From an uncultured Prevotella sp. (GTDB lineage Bacteria > Bacteroidota > Bacteroidia > Bacteroidales > Bacteroidaceae): a stretch of 35,497 nucleotides of DNA. Each line of letters begins with the position of its first letter. Position 1 is the first letter of the stretch. Location of the stretch: the NCBI GenBank assembly GCA_946614175.1, contig CAMOGP010000002.1, positions 1 to 35,497 of the forward strand, given 5' to 3'. The translations under genes and the position numbers were made by a program. The notes beneath the pieces are model-generated. The model saw nothing but the letters and a program-made list of their open reading frames with translations, did no database searches and was not told where the DNA came from. Below are positions 7,795 to 18,909 of this stretch, in pieces.

Positions 7795-10128
7795 TTATCG
7801 AATAACCACCTTCCGGCCGTTTCTGATATACATTCCTTTCACAGGATGTTCCACTACCTGTCCATTCAAGTTGTAATACTTATTATCATTGATATGGTCA
7901 TATTTAGCCATATTAACAGCCGTGACTTCAGACTTCGGAACCAGATACATGCCTTTCACCGTGAGCTGGCCACCACTATTAACCTTGATGGTATTCAGAT
8001 GTACAAAACCATCAACGCGTTTATTACCGTTGGAATCGTCCATAGCAGCAATCTGCTCCAATGGAATAGAAATCACACCATATTCTGAATCCCAGTAGGT
8101 GCTCCGTTCATTCACATCGGTAATGAACTGCTTATAGGGACCATGATCCACAAGGCGGTTGGCAATGATACGCAGTCCACTACCCGATCCCCGAACGATC
8201 AGACGGTCGTACTGACTGAGGTCGGCAAACTGATTGTAAGTCACAGAATTGGAACCTACAACGACGTTACCGCCACTCAACGACTTATTCAGGTTCCAGT
8301 CTGCATTCCAGGCCTTTGTCTGGCTTGCATCAGCACCTGTGCCATTCCACTCGCAGAACATGTCCTTCGTCAGAGGTATCCACTCCTCAGGAGCCTCAAA
8401 GTCGTCGATGTTCACATAGCTCAGGATATCATTCAGGACCCTGGCGCTACGATTAGGAAAATACTCCGTCAACAGTCGGTTGCGTTCAGGGATATAGAAC
8501 TCGTCAACAGTATACAGTTTGCCTGCAGAACTATAGCGATGGACATCCCGGCGGTAGTCGCCCCAACGGGCTGCCTCATCATAAAGAGCCTTGTCAATCG
8601 TGTAATAGAGACTGTCCCATACATCAACGACAGACTTCTCACCCAGCAATCCATCATTAGCCAGTACCTCTTTAGCACGACGTACATAGCGCTTTGCGAA
8701 CTGAGGATTCTGCAACAGATTGCGGTAAATGGCCGTGACAGCACCTTCCTTGTCCCTGCTGACAGCACCAGAAGCCACGTTCTCATTGACATTCATCAGA
8801 ATCAGTTCACTATCCCAGCAAAGGAACTTGAATCCCTCGCTTGCCGTAGAGTCATTGTTATGGCGACGGATAGCATACCAGTTATGATGATTCCAGTCTG
8901 TATTTCCTGCATACTGATTGATGAGCACATAATCGATAAAGTTATCGATATCAAGTAGGGAGTCAAGTTGTTGGTAATAGGTATCATCAGCAGCACGGGC
9001 CACGACATCATTCATTTTCTCCCACGCATCAAGTGTGCCTTCGCTGGCCTCAATATGATTTCCGCCATCCTCCTCAATCTTGACGACATCTATATCCTCC
9101 TTCTTGCCACCAAGATGGTCCTTGCCGAACTGGTTGTCCACACGTTCGGCAATATTGTAGAGTCCCCAATACATGCCATTGATAAACAAATGGACATAAA
9201 GGGCATTCACACTGGTGTGTCCCATTTTCCTCTGGATGCGACGTGCCCATACATCTCGTGTATACTGCGCACGCTGACGGTTATCCTCGCCCCAGTGTTG
9301 CCAGGCATTACCGAAATGGCAACGCAGCACAAGCTGGTCGAACTTCGCAGGTTCGTCCTCACCAAAGAGCGGGTACTTCAGCGTCTTAGGACCATATTTC
9401 TCCTTGAATACCAGGCGGAAAGAGTGCTTGGGGTTTTTCTCTGCCAAGCGGCCATGTCCGCCATGCAGACGGATGCCACAACTCGTACTCAGGTCGTGAT
9501 GCTGAGGACCGCCAAAGAGTTCCACGCTGGCAGGGCGCGTCCAGCCATGACCTGTAGCATCACCTACCGGAGGACCTGTGAAGATATAGATACCACCTCG
9601 TTCCTCATCATTCTCATGACTGAAGAAATTGTCCTTGTCAGAGACAATGCTCAGAACGGGCAGTTGCTTCAGGCCCTCAATAATCTTAGGGCGCAAGGTG
9701 CTATTACCCGTCATCTCAGGATCCATCTCATAATCGGCTTTCGCCGTGCCGCTGATCTGCGTATAGCTTCCCCACTCAGAAGGATAACCCGCAGGATTAT
9801 TCGGTTGACTGAGTACAGACTTAATAAAGATATAACTGTTCGTGGCAACAGGCGAGAGCGAGTCACCAATCACTTCTATTGCACGTAGTATCGTTGTTTT
9901 ATTTAATTGCAGCGGAGCCGTGTACTTAGGACTGTTCTTCGTTGGCGTGCTGCCATCTGTGGTATAGTGAATGATAGCAGATGCATCGCCACTCATCGTG
10001 ACACTGATACTCTTTGCACCATCAATCAACTGATGTGGGTGGTTGAATTTGGGCTGGGCCAAGGCTGTCGTAACAGCAGTCATAAATGTAAGAAATGTCA
10101 ATTCTGCAAGTAGTAGATATTTTTTCAT
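7795..10128 (-). CDS. CotH-family protein with N-terminal chitobiase/FN3-associated domain, C-terminal beta-sandwich-like domain and C-terminal tail
   Basis: 777 aa; signal peptide; IHYTTDGSTPT motif; CotH core (GIRLHGGHGR...KHSFRLVFKEKYG...LYVHLFINGMYWGLYNIAERVD...FLCWDSEL); tail YYNLNGQVVEHPVKGMYIRNGRKVVIR. Confidence 0.85.
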   Translation of the reverse strand: MKKYLLLAELTFLTFMTAVTTALAQPKFNHPHQLIDGAKSISVTMSGDASAIIHYTTDGSTPTKNSPKYTAPLQLNKTTILRAIEVIGDSLSPVATNSYIFIKSVLSQPNNPAGYPSEWGSYTQISGTAKADYEMDPEMTGNSTLRPKIIEGLKQLPVLSIVSDKDNFFSHENDEERGGIYIFTGPPVGDATGHGWTRPASVELFGGPQHHDLSTSCGIRLHGGHGRLAEKNPKHSFRLVFKEKYGPKTLKYPLFGEDEPAKFDQLVLRCHFGNAWQHWGEDNRQRAQYTRDVWARRIQRKMGHTSVNALYVHLFINGMYWGLYNIAERVDNQFGKDHLGGKKEDIDVVKIEEDGGNHIEASEGTLDAWEKMNDVVARAADDTYYQQLDSLLDIDNFIDYVLINQYAGNTDWNHHNWYAIRRHNNDSTASEGFKFLCWDSELILMNVNENVASGAVSRDKEGAVTAIYRNLLQNPQFAKRYVRRAKEVLANDGLLGEKSVVDVWDSLYYTIDKALYDEAARWGDYRRDVHRYSSAGKLYTVDEFYIPERNRLLTEYFPNRSARVLNDILSYVNIDDFEAPEEWIPLTKDMFCEWNGTGADASQTKAWNADWNLNKSLSGGNVVVGSNSVTYNQFADLSQYDRLIVRGSGSGLRIIANRLVDHGPYKQFITDVNERSTYWDSEYGVISIPLEQIAAMDDSNGNKRVDGFVHLNTIKVNSGGQLTVKGMYLVPKSEVTAVNMAKYDHINDNKYYNLNGQVVEHPVKGMYIRNGRKVVIR

Positions 10129-10147
10129 CGTTATTGGTTTTTGGGTG

Positions 10148-10155
10148 CAAAGATA
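10148..10155 (-). promoter_or_regulatory. -7 element TATCTTTG (minus) for the CotH gene
   Basis: CAAAGATA on the + strand. Confidence 0.6.
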
Positions 10156-10156
10156 A

Positions 10157-10184
10157 TAAAAAAATGCGGCAATAAATGCCGCAT
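10157..10184 (-). terminator. intrinsic terminator of the GH10-CE1 gene
   Basis: Minus strand: ATGCGGCA tttat TGCCGCAT followed by a T-run. Confidence 0.85.
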
Positions 10185-10222
10185 TTTGTTTCGTTATGTT
10201 TGTAAAATGTTACAATCACGGT

Positions 10223-12400
<2,178 letters not shown>

Positions 12401-12441
12401 TTAGAAATGGTTTAAAGTTATCACTAACGATATTTGCGATG

Positions 12442-12449
12442 CAAAAGTA
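12442..12449 (-). promoter_or_regulatory. -7 element TACTTTTG (minus) for GH10-CE1
   Basis: CAAAAGTA on the + strand. Confidence 0.55.
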
Positions 12450-12452
12450 CAC

Positions 12453-12489
12453 AAAAAAAGCGACACAACCTTAAGTCGGATGTGTCGCT
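12453..12489 (-). terminator. intrinsic terminator of the GH95 gene
   Basis: AGCGACACA...TGTGTCGCT stem with a T-run on the minus strand. Confidence 0.85.
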
Positions 12490-12510
12490 TTCTTTTCTAT
12501 TCGTCTCATT

Positions 12511-15036
12511 TTATTGTTTTCCGAAGCGATATGTCTCACCAGCAACCGTTTCTACATCATATTCATACACATGCTGCAAAGGTAGGAGAGAAAAGTCCTT
12601 CAGCTCTGTTGACTTCAATGGCGTACGGATTTCCGCAGGTGCTAACAGATTATTGGGGCATTCACCATGAGCCTCTTTCAGTCCTTTACCTTTCAATGGC
12701 ACGTACGAGCGCAAGCGCAATGTGCCACCAATAGTTGAGAGAACCGTCACATTCTTCAAGCCACCCTCATTCCAAGTCTCATCAACGATGAATCCGCCAC
12801 GAGCACGCAGTCCCTTCACCTCACCGTTTTTCCAGTCCTTTGGCAAAGCAGGCAATAGCTGAACAGCACCATCATGACTCTGCAGCAACATCTCGCAGAT
12901 ACCTGCCGACACGCCGAAGTTTCCATCTATCTGGAAAGGAGGATGAGCATCAAAGAGATTGGGATAAGTACGTCCGTTAGGATGCTGACGCGCAGAACGA
13001 TCATCAGGCAACAGATGCAACATATTCTTAATGATACGGAAAGCATGGTCACCATCCAGCATACGAGCCCAGAAATTGGTCTTCCAACCCAAGCTCCAAC
13101 CTGTAGCCATATCACCACGCTGATTCAGGGTATTAGCTGCAGCCGTAAAGAGATCGGGATGAGAATAGGGAGATATTTGATTAGAAGGATACAGGCCATA
13201 GAGATGTGAGATATGGCGATGTTCATCCTTAGGATCATCAGCATCGATAAGCCACTCCTGCAACTGTCCGTAACGACCTATCTGCATAGGAGGTAGATTT
13301 GAGATTTGGAATTTAAGAGCAGAAATATAGTTTTCGTCTTCACCCAGCACCTTTGCAGCCTGGAGCGTCTGTGAGAGCACATCAAAGGCAATCTGGTTAT
13401 CCATCGTAGAACCTGCAGTCACATTGGTATTCTTGCCACGCGGTCCATGTTCAGGCGATACCGTAGGAACAGTCATCAGCCATCCTGCAGCCTGTTTCAC
13501 CTCACCTCCCGCAGGATATACCTGCATATAGTCGAGCAGGAAGTCAGCTGCACCCTTCAGCACAGGATACCATTGTTTCAGGAAATCCTTATCGCCCGTA
13601 TAAAGATAATGCTGCCAGATGTGTGTTGTCATCCAGGCACCACCCGTTGGGAACATACCCCAAGGTGTTCCATCCACAGGACCGGCGATACGCCATATGT
13701 CTGTGTTGTGATGTGCCACCCAGCCCTTACAACCATACATATCCTTAGCCGTCTTTGCACCAGTCTCGCTCAAGTCCTTAATCATCGAGAAGAAAGGCTC
13801 CTGCGTCTCAGCGAGGTTGCCCACCAAAGCAGGCCAATAATTCATTTCAGCATTGATATTGATGGTGTATTTCGAGTCCCAGGGAGCATTAACATTATTG
13901 TTCCACACCCCCTGCAGGTTAGCAGCCTGTCCGCCTGGCTGACTTGAGGAAATCAGCAGATAACGTCCATACTGCATCATCAGGGCAACCATATCGAGAT
14001 CGCTAGCATCCTTTTCGAAGGCAGCCACACGCTTATCAGTCTCCAAACTTGAGTTCTCCGATTTCGGCAGTGACAACGACACACGATCATACTGCTCACG
14101 ATATTTGGCCACATGACGCTTCAGCAACTCTGGGAATCGCATGGTCTCTGCTTGGTCAAGACGCAGTTTATTTTTCTTTTCGGCATTACCGCTCACATCA
14201 TGATAATTCACAAAATTAGTGGCTGCAGACACTATGATTGTAGCCTCTGTCGCATTCTTCACATGGACCACCTGACCATCGGCGCCATCAAATGTGACGT
14301 CACCATCTGCCCATACATTGGCTACACACTCAGCAGTCAGGCCCGCTTTGATACCTTCCTGCTCCACGCCCTGCACAGTAGCGACAATTATACCACCACT
14401 CTTACCAATGCTCATGGTTTTCGCTTTGGGCGTCTGACAACAATGCTCAGTCTTCACTGCCGCTTTCAACTGACTCAGAAAAGACATGTCGAAACTTAAC
14501 TGCTTTTTCTTATCAGCTTTCAGTTGGATGACAATCACGCTATCGGCTTGCGATGCGAACACCGTACGCTCATATCTCACACCTTTATATTTATAAGAGG
14601 TGGTAGCCGTAGCATCACCCAGATTCAGTTCACGGCGATAGTCCGTCACTTCTTTATGACCAAGCTGCAACTTCAGACTACCCATCGGCAGGAAACGCAT
14701 ACCATGAGGACCTTTGACAAAATACTTATCTATCTGTTTTTCTGCCTGAGCTTCCTTACCTTGGAAAATCAAACGACGAACCTCAGCCAGAGCCTCCAAC
14801 GACTCCGAACTGTTATTATTGTGAGGCTGACCACTCCAAAAGGTTTCTTCATTGAGTTGTATTTCCTCGGTATCAGTACCACCATAGACCATAGCCCCCA
14901 TGTGACTATTACCTACAGGAAGTGCTTCCAACCAATGACTGGCTGGTCTTGAATACCATAAACGATGGTTCTGAGCAATAGTCGCTGCAGAACTGACAAT
15001 CATCAAAAAGAGTAATGCAATTCGATTTCGTAACAT
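12511..15036 (-). CDS. GH95 alpha-L-fucosidase / alpha-L-galactosidase
   Basis: [56 protein letters not shown]. Start moved from 15078 to Met at 15036 ([13 protein letters not shown]) because the -7 element overlaps 15068-15075. Confidence 0.9.
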   Translation of the reverse strand: MLRNRIALLFLMIVSSAATIAQNHRLWYSRPASHWLEALPVGNSHMGAMVYGGTDTEEIQLNEETFWSGQPHNNNSSESLEALAEVRRLIFQGKEAQAEKQIDKYFVKGPHGMRFLPMGSLKLQLGHKEVTDYRRELNLGDATATTSYKYKGVRYERTVFASQADSVIVIQLKADKKKQLSFDMSFLSQLKAAVKTEHCCQTPKAKTMSIGKSGGIIVATVQGVEQEGIKAGLTAECVANVWADGDVTFDGADGQVVHVKNATEATIIVSAATNFVNYHDVSGNAEKKNKLRLDQAETMRFPELLKRHVAKYREQYDRVSLSLPKSENSSLETDKRVAAFEKDASDLDMVALMMQYGRYLLISSSQPGGQAANLQGVWNNNVNAPWDSKYTININAEMNYWPALVGNLAETQEPFFSMIKDLSETGAKTAKDMYGCKGWVAHHNTDIWRIAGPVDGTPWGMFPTGGAWMTTHIWQHYLYTGDKDFLKQWYPVLKGAADFLLDYMQVYPAGGEVKQAAGWLMTVPTVSPEHGPRGKNTNVTAGSTMDNQIAFDVLSQTLQAAKVLGEDENYISALKFQISNLPPMQIGRYGQLQEWLIDADDPKDEHRHISHLYGLYPSNQISPYSHPDLFTAAANTLNQRGDMATGWSLGWKTNFWARMLDGDHAFRIIKNMLHLLPDDRSARQHPNGRTYPNLFDAHPPFQIDGNFGVSAGICEMLLQSHDGAVQLLPALPKDWKNGEVKGLRARGGFIVDETWNEGGLKNVTVLSTIGGTLRLRSYVPLKGKGLKEAHGECPNNLLAPAEIRTPLKSTELKDFSLLPLQHVYEYDVETVAGETYRFGKQ
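13294..13314. repeat. three 7-nt units TAGATTT GAGATTT GGAATTT inside the GH95 ORF
   Basis: Read directly; encodes the KFQISNL segment on the minus strand. Confidence 0.6.
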
Positions 15037-15067
15037 ATTGTTATTGATTAAAATAGTTTTAGCTGTG

Positions 15068-15075
15068 CAAAGGTA
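15068..15075 (-). promoter_or_regulatory. -7 element TACCTTTG (minus) for GH95
   Basis: CAAAGGTA on the + strand. Confidence 0.6.
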
Positions 15076-15097
15076 CAAAATAAACCGAAAAACACGA

Positions 15098-15111
15098 AAG
15101 ACTTACGTCTT
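15098..15111. promoter_or_regulatory. inverted repeat AAGAC-TTAC-GTCTT near the -33 region of the GH95 promoter
   Basis: Perfect 5-bp arms read directly, about 22 bp upstream of the -7 element. Confidence 0.35.
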
Positions 15112-15151
15112 ATTTTATATAGTTATTGTTTCATATTCTTTAGAACAGAAG

Positions 15152-15184
15152 AAAGGACTCCTGTATCAACGCAGAAGTCCTTGC
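15152..15184 (-). terminator. hairpin downstream of the alpha/beta hydrolase gene
   Basis: AAGGACT (15153-15159) / AGTCCTT (15176-15182); weak T-run. Confidence 0.45.
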
Positions 15185-15204
15185 TCTTTTATAAATGGAC
15201 GGAG

Positions 15205-16161
15205 TTATTTTTTTGTACGAACAGCATCAAGAAAATCGGTCATCTTCTTCAGATTCTCAGCAGAATACATACCCATGCCGTGACCACCTTCTGGCTCAAG
15301 GGTAATCTCAGTCTTCACACCCAAAGCCTTCAAAGAGTCATAAAGTTTCTTACCCTGACAGCAGGGCACAACATTATCCTTTACGCCGTGGAACACGATG
15401 AGGGGTACATCGTCCTTATCTATATAAGGCAGGAAACTGACAGAGAGATACTTATCAGGATCTACGTTCTTCTTACTATTCACAAGAGCATCCTCAGGAC
15501 TTGAGGGACCAAACGACATATGCTCGCCACACTCCATATCTGTAACATCTACAGGACCACTCCAGTCGCAAGCAGCATTCACAAAACTGCTCTCTTTAGT
15601 AAAGTTACCTACAGTACCTTCGATATTCAGCTCTTCCTTGCCCACCTTAGTCTGACCTACGCCATTGGTCACTGCACAAAGGGTTGACAGGTGACCACCT
15701 GAAGAGAAGCCTGAGGTCGCAATAAACGAGGTATCGAACTTATAGGTCTTAGCCTCGCCACGAATAAAGCGGACCACAGCCTTGATATCATTGATCTGTG
15801 CAGGCCACTTGGCATCAGCACTTGAACGATGGTTTGGACAAACAACGGCATATCCAGCCTCGAGAAGCGACTTGACGATTGTACCGATGTCGGCAGCCCC
15901 CTTGCTATTGTTCGAGAACCACGCACTGCCATAAATATGCACAACAACAGGATAGGCCTTTTTCTCCTGCTTAGGCAGGTAGATATCGCAAGTATGATAA
16001 GCCTTGTCATCGCCAGCGTAGTTCACATCCTTCCATTGCTGTGAAGTTTCAATATTGGCTTGCTGTTGGAAACCGCCAAAGCCTCCTGCAGGCTGTGCCA
16101 TCAAGGAAGTAGTGCTAAGCATTGCAGCACCGCATACAATCGTTTTCAGAATTTTTTTCAT
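15205..16161 (-). CDS. secreted alpha/beta hydrolase, probable carbohydrate esterase
   Basis: 318 aa; signal peptide; GFSSGGHL nucleophile elbow; PVVVHIYGSAWF oxyanion region; C-terminal GGHGMG. Confidence 0.8.
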   Translation of the reverse strand: MKKILKTIVCGAAMLSTTSLMAQPAGGFGGFQQQANIETSQQWKDVNYAGDDKAYHTCDIYLPKQEKKAYPVVVHIYGSAWFSNNSKGAADIGTIVKSLLEAGYAVVCPNHRSSADAKWPAQINDIKAVVRFIRGEAKTYKFDTSFIATSGFSSGGHLSTLCAVTNGVGQTKVGKEELNIEGTVGNFTKESSFVNAACDWSGPVDVTDMECGEHMSFGPSSPEDALVNSKKNVDPDKYLSVSFLPYIDKDDVPLIVFHGVKDNVVPCCQGKKLYDSLKALGVKTEITLEPEGGHGMGMYSAENLKKMTDFLDAVRTKK

Positions 16162-16255
16162 AGAATTTGTTTTTGATTCTTAATTTATTGGTTTTAATTA
16201 TTAAACTCCTTTATTACTGATGCAAAGAGTGAAAAATGGTTTAATCTTTACGCTG

Positions 16256-16263
16256 CAAAAATA
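16256..16263 (-). promoter_or_regulatory. -7 element TATTTTTG (minus) for the hydrolase
   Basis: CAAAAATA on the + strand. Confidence 0.45.
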
Positions 16264-16306
16264 CATATTATATTCCAAACGGCACTAGCAATTTACAAGA
16301 AAAGAT

Positions 16307-16342
16307 ACATTTTGACACATATTTGAAACATTTTCTTACATA
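16307..16342 (+). promoter_or_regulatory. direct repeat ACATTTTnnnACATA x2, 21-bp period, candidate operator
   Basis: ACATTTTGACACATA (16307-16321) and ACATTTTCTTACATA (16328-16342), 12/15 identical, upstream of the -7 at 16361. Confidence 0.5.
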
Positions 16343-16360
16343 GATAAAATAAAAAAAACG

Positions 16361-16368
16361 TAATTTTG
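16361..16368 (+). promoter_or_regulatory. -7 element TAATTTTG for the GH115-HTCS operon
   Basis: Match to TAnnTTTG, 21 nt before ATG 16389. Confidence 0.6.
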
Positions 16369-16388
16369 CAAGCAAATAGCAGAAGACG

Positions 16389-18899
16389 ATGAAAAAACTC
16401 TTTATTATCATGTTAACACTCCTGCCAATCTGTATGATGGGCAGTAATACGTTTCGACTCAAAAACAAAGCTATCTGCTATGAGAAATCTGAATCAAAAC
16501 AGGTAAAGAGAGCCATCTCAGATCTTCAAACCGATATCAAAACGGTCATAGGTACTACCCCCATTATCTCTGGGAAGGGGCGCATCATCGTGGGCACTTA
16601 CGGCAAAAGCAAGACGATACAAAAGCTCATCAAACAGGGATATATCAAGGAGGCTGACCTCAAAGGCAAATGGGAGAGCTATGTATTAACCGTGACCAAT
16701 GAGAAAGAGCCACGCCTTGTCATTGCCGGCAGCGACACACGCGGCACCATATACGGCATATACGACATCTCTGAGCGCATGGGCGTTTCCCCCTGGTATT
16801 GGTGGGCCGACGTGCCCGTCAACAAGAATCCAGATGTGACCATCAAGATTTCCAACAGTTACTTTGCCTCTGGCGAACCAGCAGTCAGATATCGCGGCAT
16901 CTTCATCAATGATGAGGACTGGGGACTGAAGCCGTGGGCATCAGATAATTACGAGAAAGAGCTAGGCGATATTGGGCCCAGAACATATGCCAGAGTTTGC
17001 GAACTGCTCCTTCGTCTCAAGGCCAACATGCTGGCACCTGCCATGCATTCCTGCACTGGAGCTTTTTATTCGCATCCAGAAAGCAAGGTGGTATGCGACT
17101 CCTTCGGCATCATTATCACTACCTCGCATTGTGAGCCCCTGCTAGTGAATAATGCTGCTGAGAGTGAATGGGATTCAAAGAAAGACGGCGAATGGAACTA
17201 CAAAACCAATCGTGAGACCATTTACAAGAAATGGGATGCCCGGCTCGGCGAGGCCGCAAAATACGAAAACATCTACACGGTTGCCATGCGTGGTGTTCAC
17301 GATGAGGGCATCCGTGGCAATCTACCCATGAGCGAGCGTGTGCCCCTGATTGAGAAAGTCATCAAAGAACAACGTTATCTGCTGGAAAAACATATCAGCA
17401 AGAAAGCATCAGAGATTCCCCAAATATTCGTACCATACAAAGAGACGATGGATATCTACGAGAACGGGCTGAAAGTGCCTGATGACATCACACTGGTATG
17501 GGTGGATGACAACTACGGATATATGAAGCGTGTAGCAAATCCTGAGGAGCAAAAACGTTCAGGTCGCTCAGGCATCTACTACCATCTGTCTTATTTAGGA
17601 GCACCTCACGACTACCTGTGGCTCAATACTACCCCACCCGTTCTGATGTACGAAGAACTGCGTAAAGCCTATGAAAACGGAGCTGATCGCTACTGGTTGC
17701 TCAACGTGGGTGATATCAAGCCGATGGAACTGGGCATGCAGACTTTCTTTGACATGGCTTGGGATATCAACGCCTTTGACTTTGCAAAGGTCTATCAGCA
17801 TCAGGCAGAATTCCTGGCTCGCACCTTTGGTCATCACACCTCTCAACTCTCAATTCTCAGTTCTCAATTACAAATCATCCTTGATGATTATTACCGTTTA
17901 GCCTGGAGTCGCAAACCAGAATTCATGGGTTGGGATTATCAATGGGACGATAAAGCGCATACAGGTTTAAAATCTACGGAGTTCTCATTCCAGTACTACG
18001 ATGAAGCACAGCGTCGGCTGGGAGACTATCAGCGTATCAGCGATGAAGCAGAACGATTGTCCAGCATGATAGACAGCAAGGCAGTCCCTGCTTTCTTCGA
18101 ACTGTTACAGTTCTCTGTACAGGGTGCTTATCAAATGAATCGTAAGTTCCTCATGGCACAACTCAATCAGGAACTGGCAGCAGTAGGAAAACAGGCCGAG
18201 GCCAATTGGGCTGCTCGTCAGATGGAGGAGGCCTACGACAGTATCAATGCTCTGAACCAACGTTATAACAAACAACTGAACGGCAAATGGGATGGTATGA
18301 TGGACCTCGCAACGAGTTTTACGCCTACTTGTCAGTACTATCAGAAACCCAAGGTGACGTATTTCGAAGGTGCTGGTGAGAAAGTCCTATCATTGGTTCC
18401 TCTCAGGAATAGCAAGCAAGTCCCAGGTTGCCACGTCATTGATCTCACCAGACCAACTAGTGCCTCCTCCGAGATTCAGGTTGTGCGAGGTATTGGTTAT
18501 GATGGTGTTGTGGTGCATTTTGGTTCCCCCACCAAGGAGCCGTCGGACAGATATGCAGAGAGCGTAGCTTATGATTTTGCTGTTTCTCAGCACGACAGCA
18601 TTGACGTGGTGCTCTACACCGTGCCTGTGTGGCCACTCTACAAAGGTAAGCCAAACCGCATTGGTGTTAGCATCGATGAAAGTCCCAAACAGATTTTTGA
18701 AAACAAATTCAAGGAATACGACCGAACATGGAAAGATCAAGTGATGCGTAATGGTGTCGTATGCCGCATGCGCTTCGCCCTTGACAAAAGCATCCTTCGC
18801 CACACCCTACATTTGAGTGCCGACCCAGGACAAATGGTACAACGTGTCATTATTGACTGGGGCGGATTAAAACCATCATACATCGGACCATCTATATAA
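16389..18899 (+). CDS. GH115 alpha-glucuronidase (first copy)
   Basis: 836 aa; GTIYGIYDISERMGVSPWYWWADVPV; AVRYRGIFINDEDWGLKPWA; VWVDDNYGYMKR; YYHLSYLGAPHDYLWLNT. Confidence 0.9.
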   Translation: MKKLFIIMLTLLPICMMGSNTFRLKNKAICYEKSESKQVKRAISDLQTDIKTVIGTTPIISGKGRIIVGTYGKSKTIQKLIKQGYIKEADLKGKWESYVLTVTNEKEPRLVIAGSDTRGTIYGIYDISERMGVSPWYWWADVPVNKNPDVTIKISNSYFASGEPAVRYRGIFINDEDWGLKPWASDNYEKELGDIGPRTYARVCELLLRLKANMLAPAMHSCTGAFYSHPESKVVCDSFGIIITTSHCEPLLVNNAAESEWDSKKDGEWNYKTNRETIYKKWDARLGEAAKYENIYTVAMRGVHDEGIRGNLPMSERVPLIEKVIKEQRYLLEKHISKKASEIPQIFVPYKETMDIYENGLKVPDDITLVWVDDNYGYMKRVANPEEQKRSGRSGIYYHLSYLGAPHDYLWLNTTPPVLMYEELRKAYENGADRYWLLNVGDIKPMELGMQTFFDMAWDINAFDFAKVYQHQAEFLARTFGHHTSQLSILSSQLQIILDDYYRLAWSRKPEFMGWDYQWDDKAHTGLKSTEFSFQYYDEAQRRLGDYQRISDEAERLSSMIDSKAVPAFFELLQFSVQGAYQMNRKFLMAQLNQELAAVGKQAEANWAARQMEEAYDSINALNQRYNKQLNGKWDGMMDLATSFTPTCQYYQKPKVTYFEGAGEKVLSLVPLRNSKQVPGCHVIDLTRPTSASSEIQVVRGIGYDGVVVHFGSPTKEPSDRYAESVAYDFAVSQHDSIDVVLYTVPVWPLYKGKPNRIGVSIDESPKQIFENKFKEYDRTWKDQVMRNGVVCRMRFALDKSILRHTLHLSADPGQMVQRVIIDWGGLKPSYIGPSI
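17841..17870. repeat. four 7-nt tandem units TCTCAAC TCTCAAT TCTCAGT TCTCAAT (+TA) inside GH115
   Basis: Read directly; encodes SQLSILSSQL. Confidence 0.85.
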
Positions 18900-18909
18900 C
18901 AGAATAGCT

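Noticed and set aside
8143-9888. 271-aa and 306-aa + strand ORFs opposite the CotH gene
   Set aside because: Shadow ORFs of a strong minus-strand CDS; no recognisable family.
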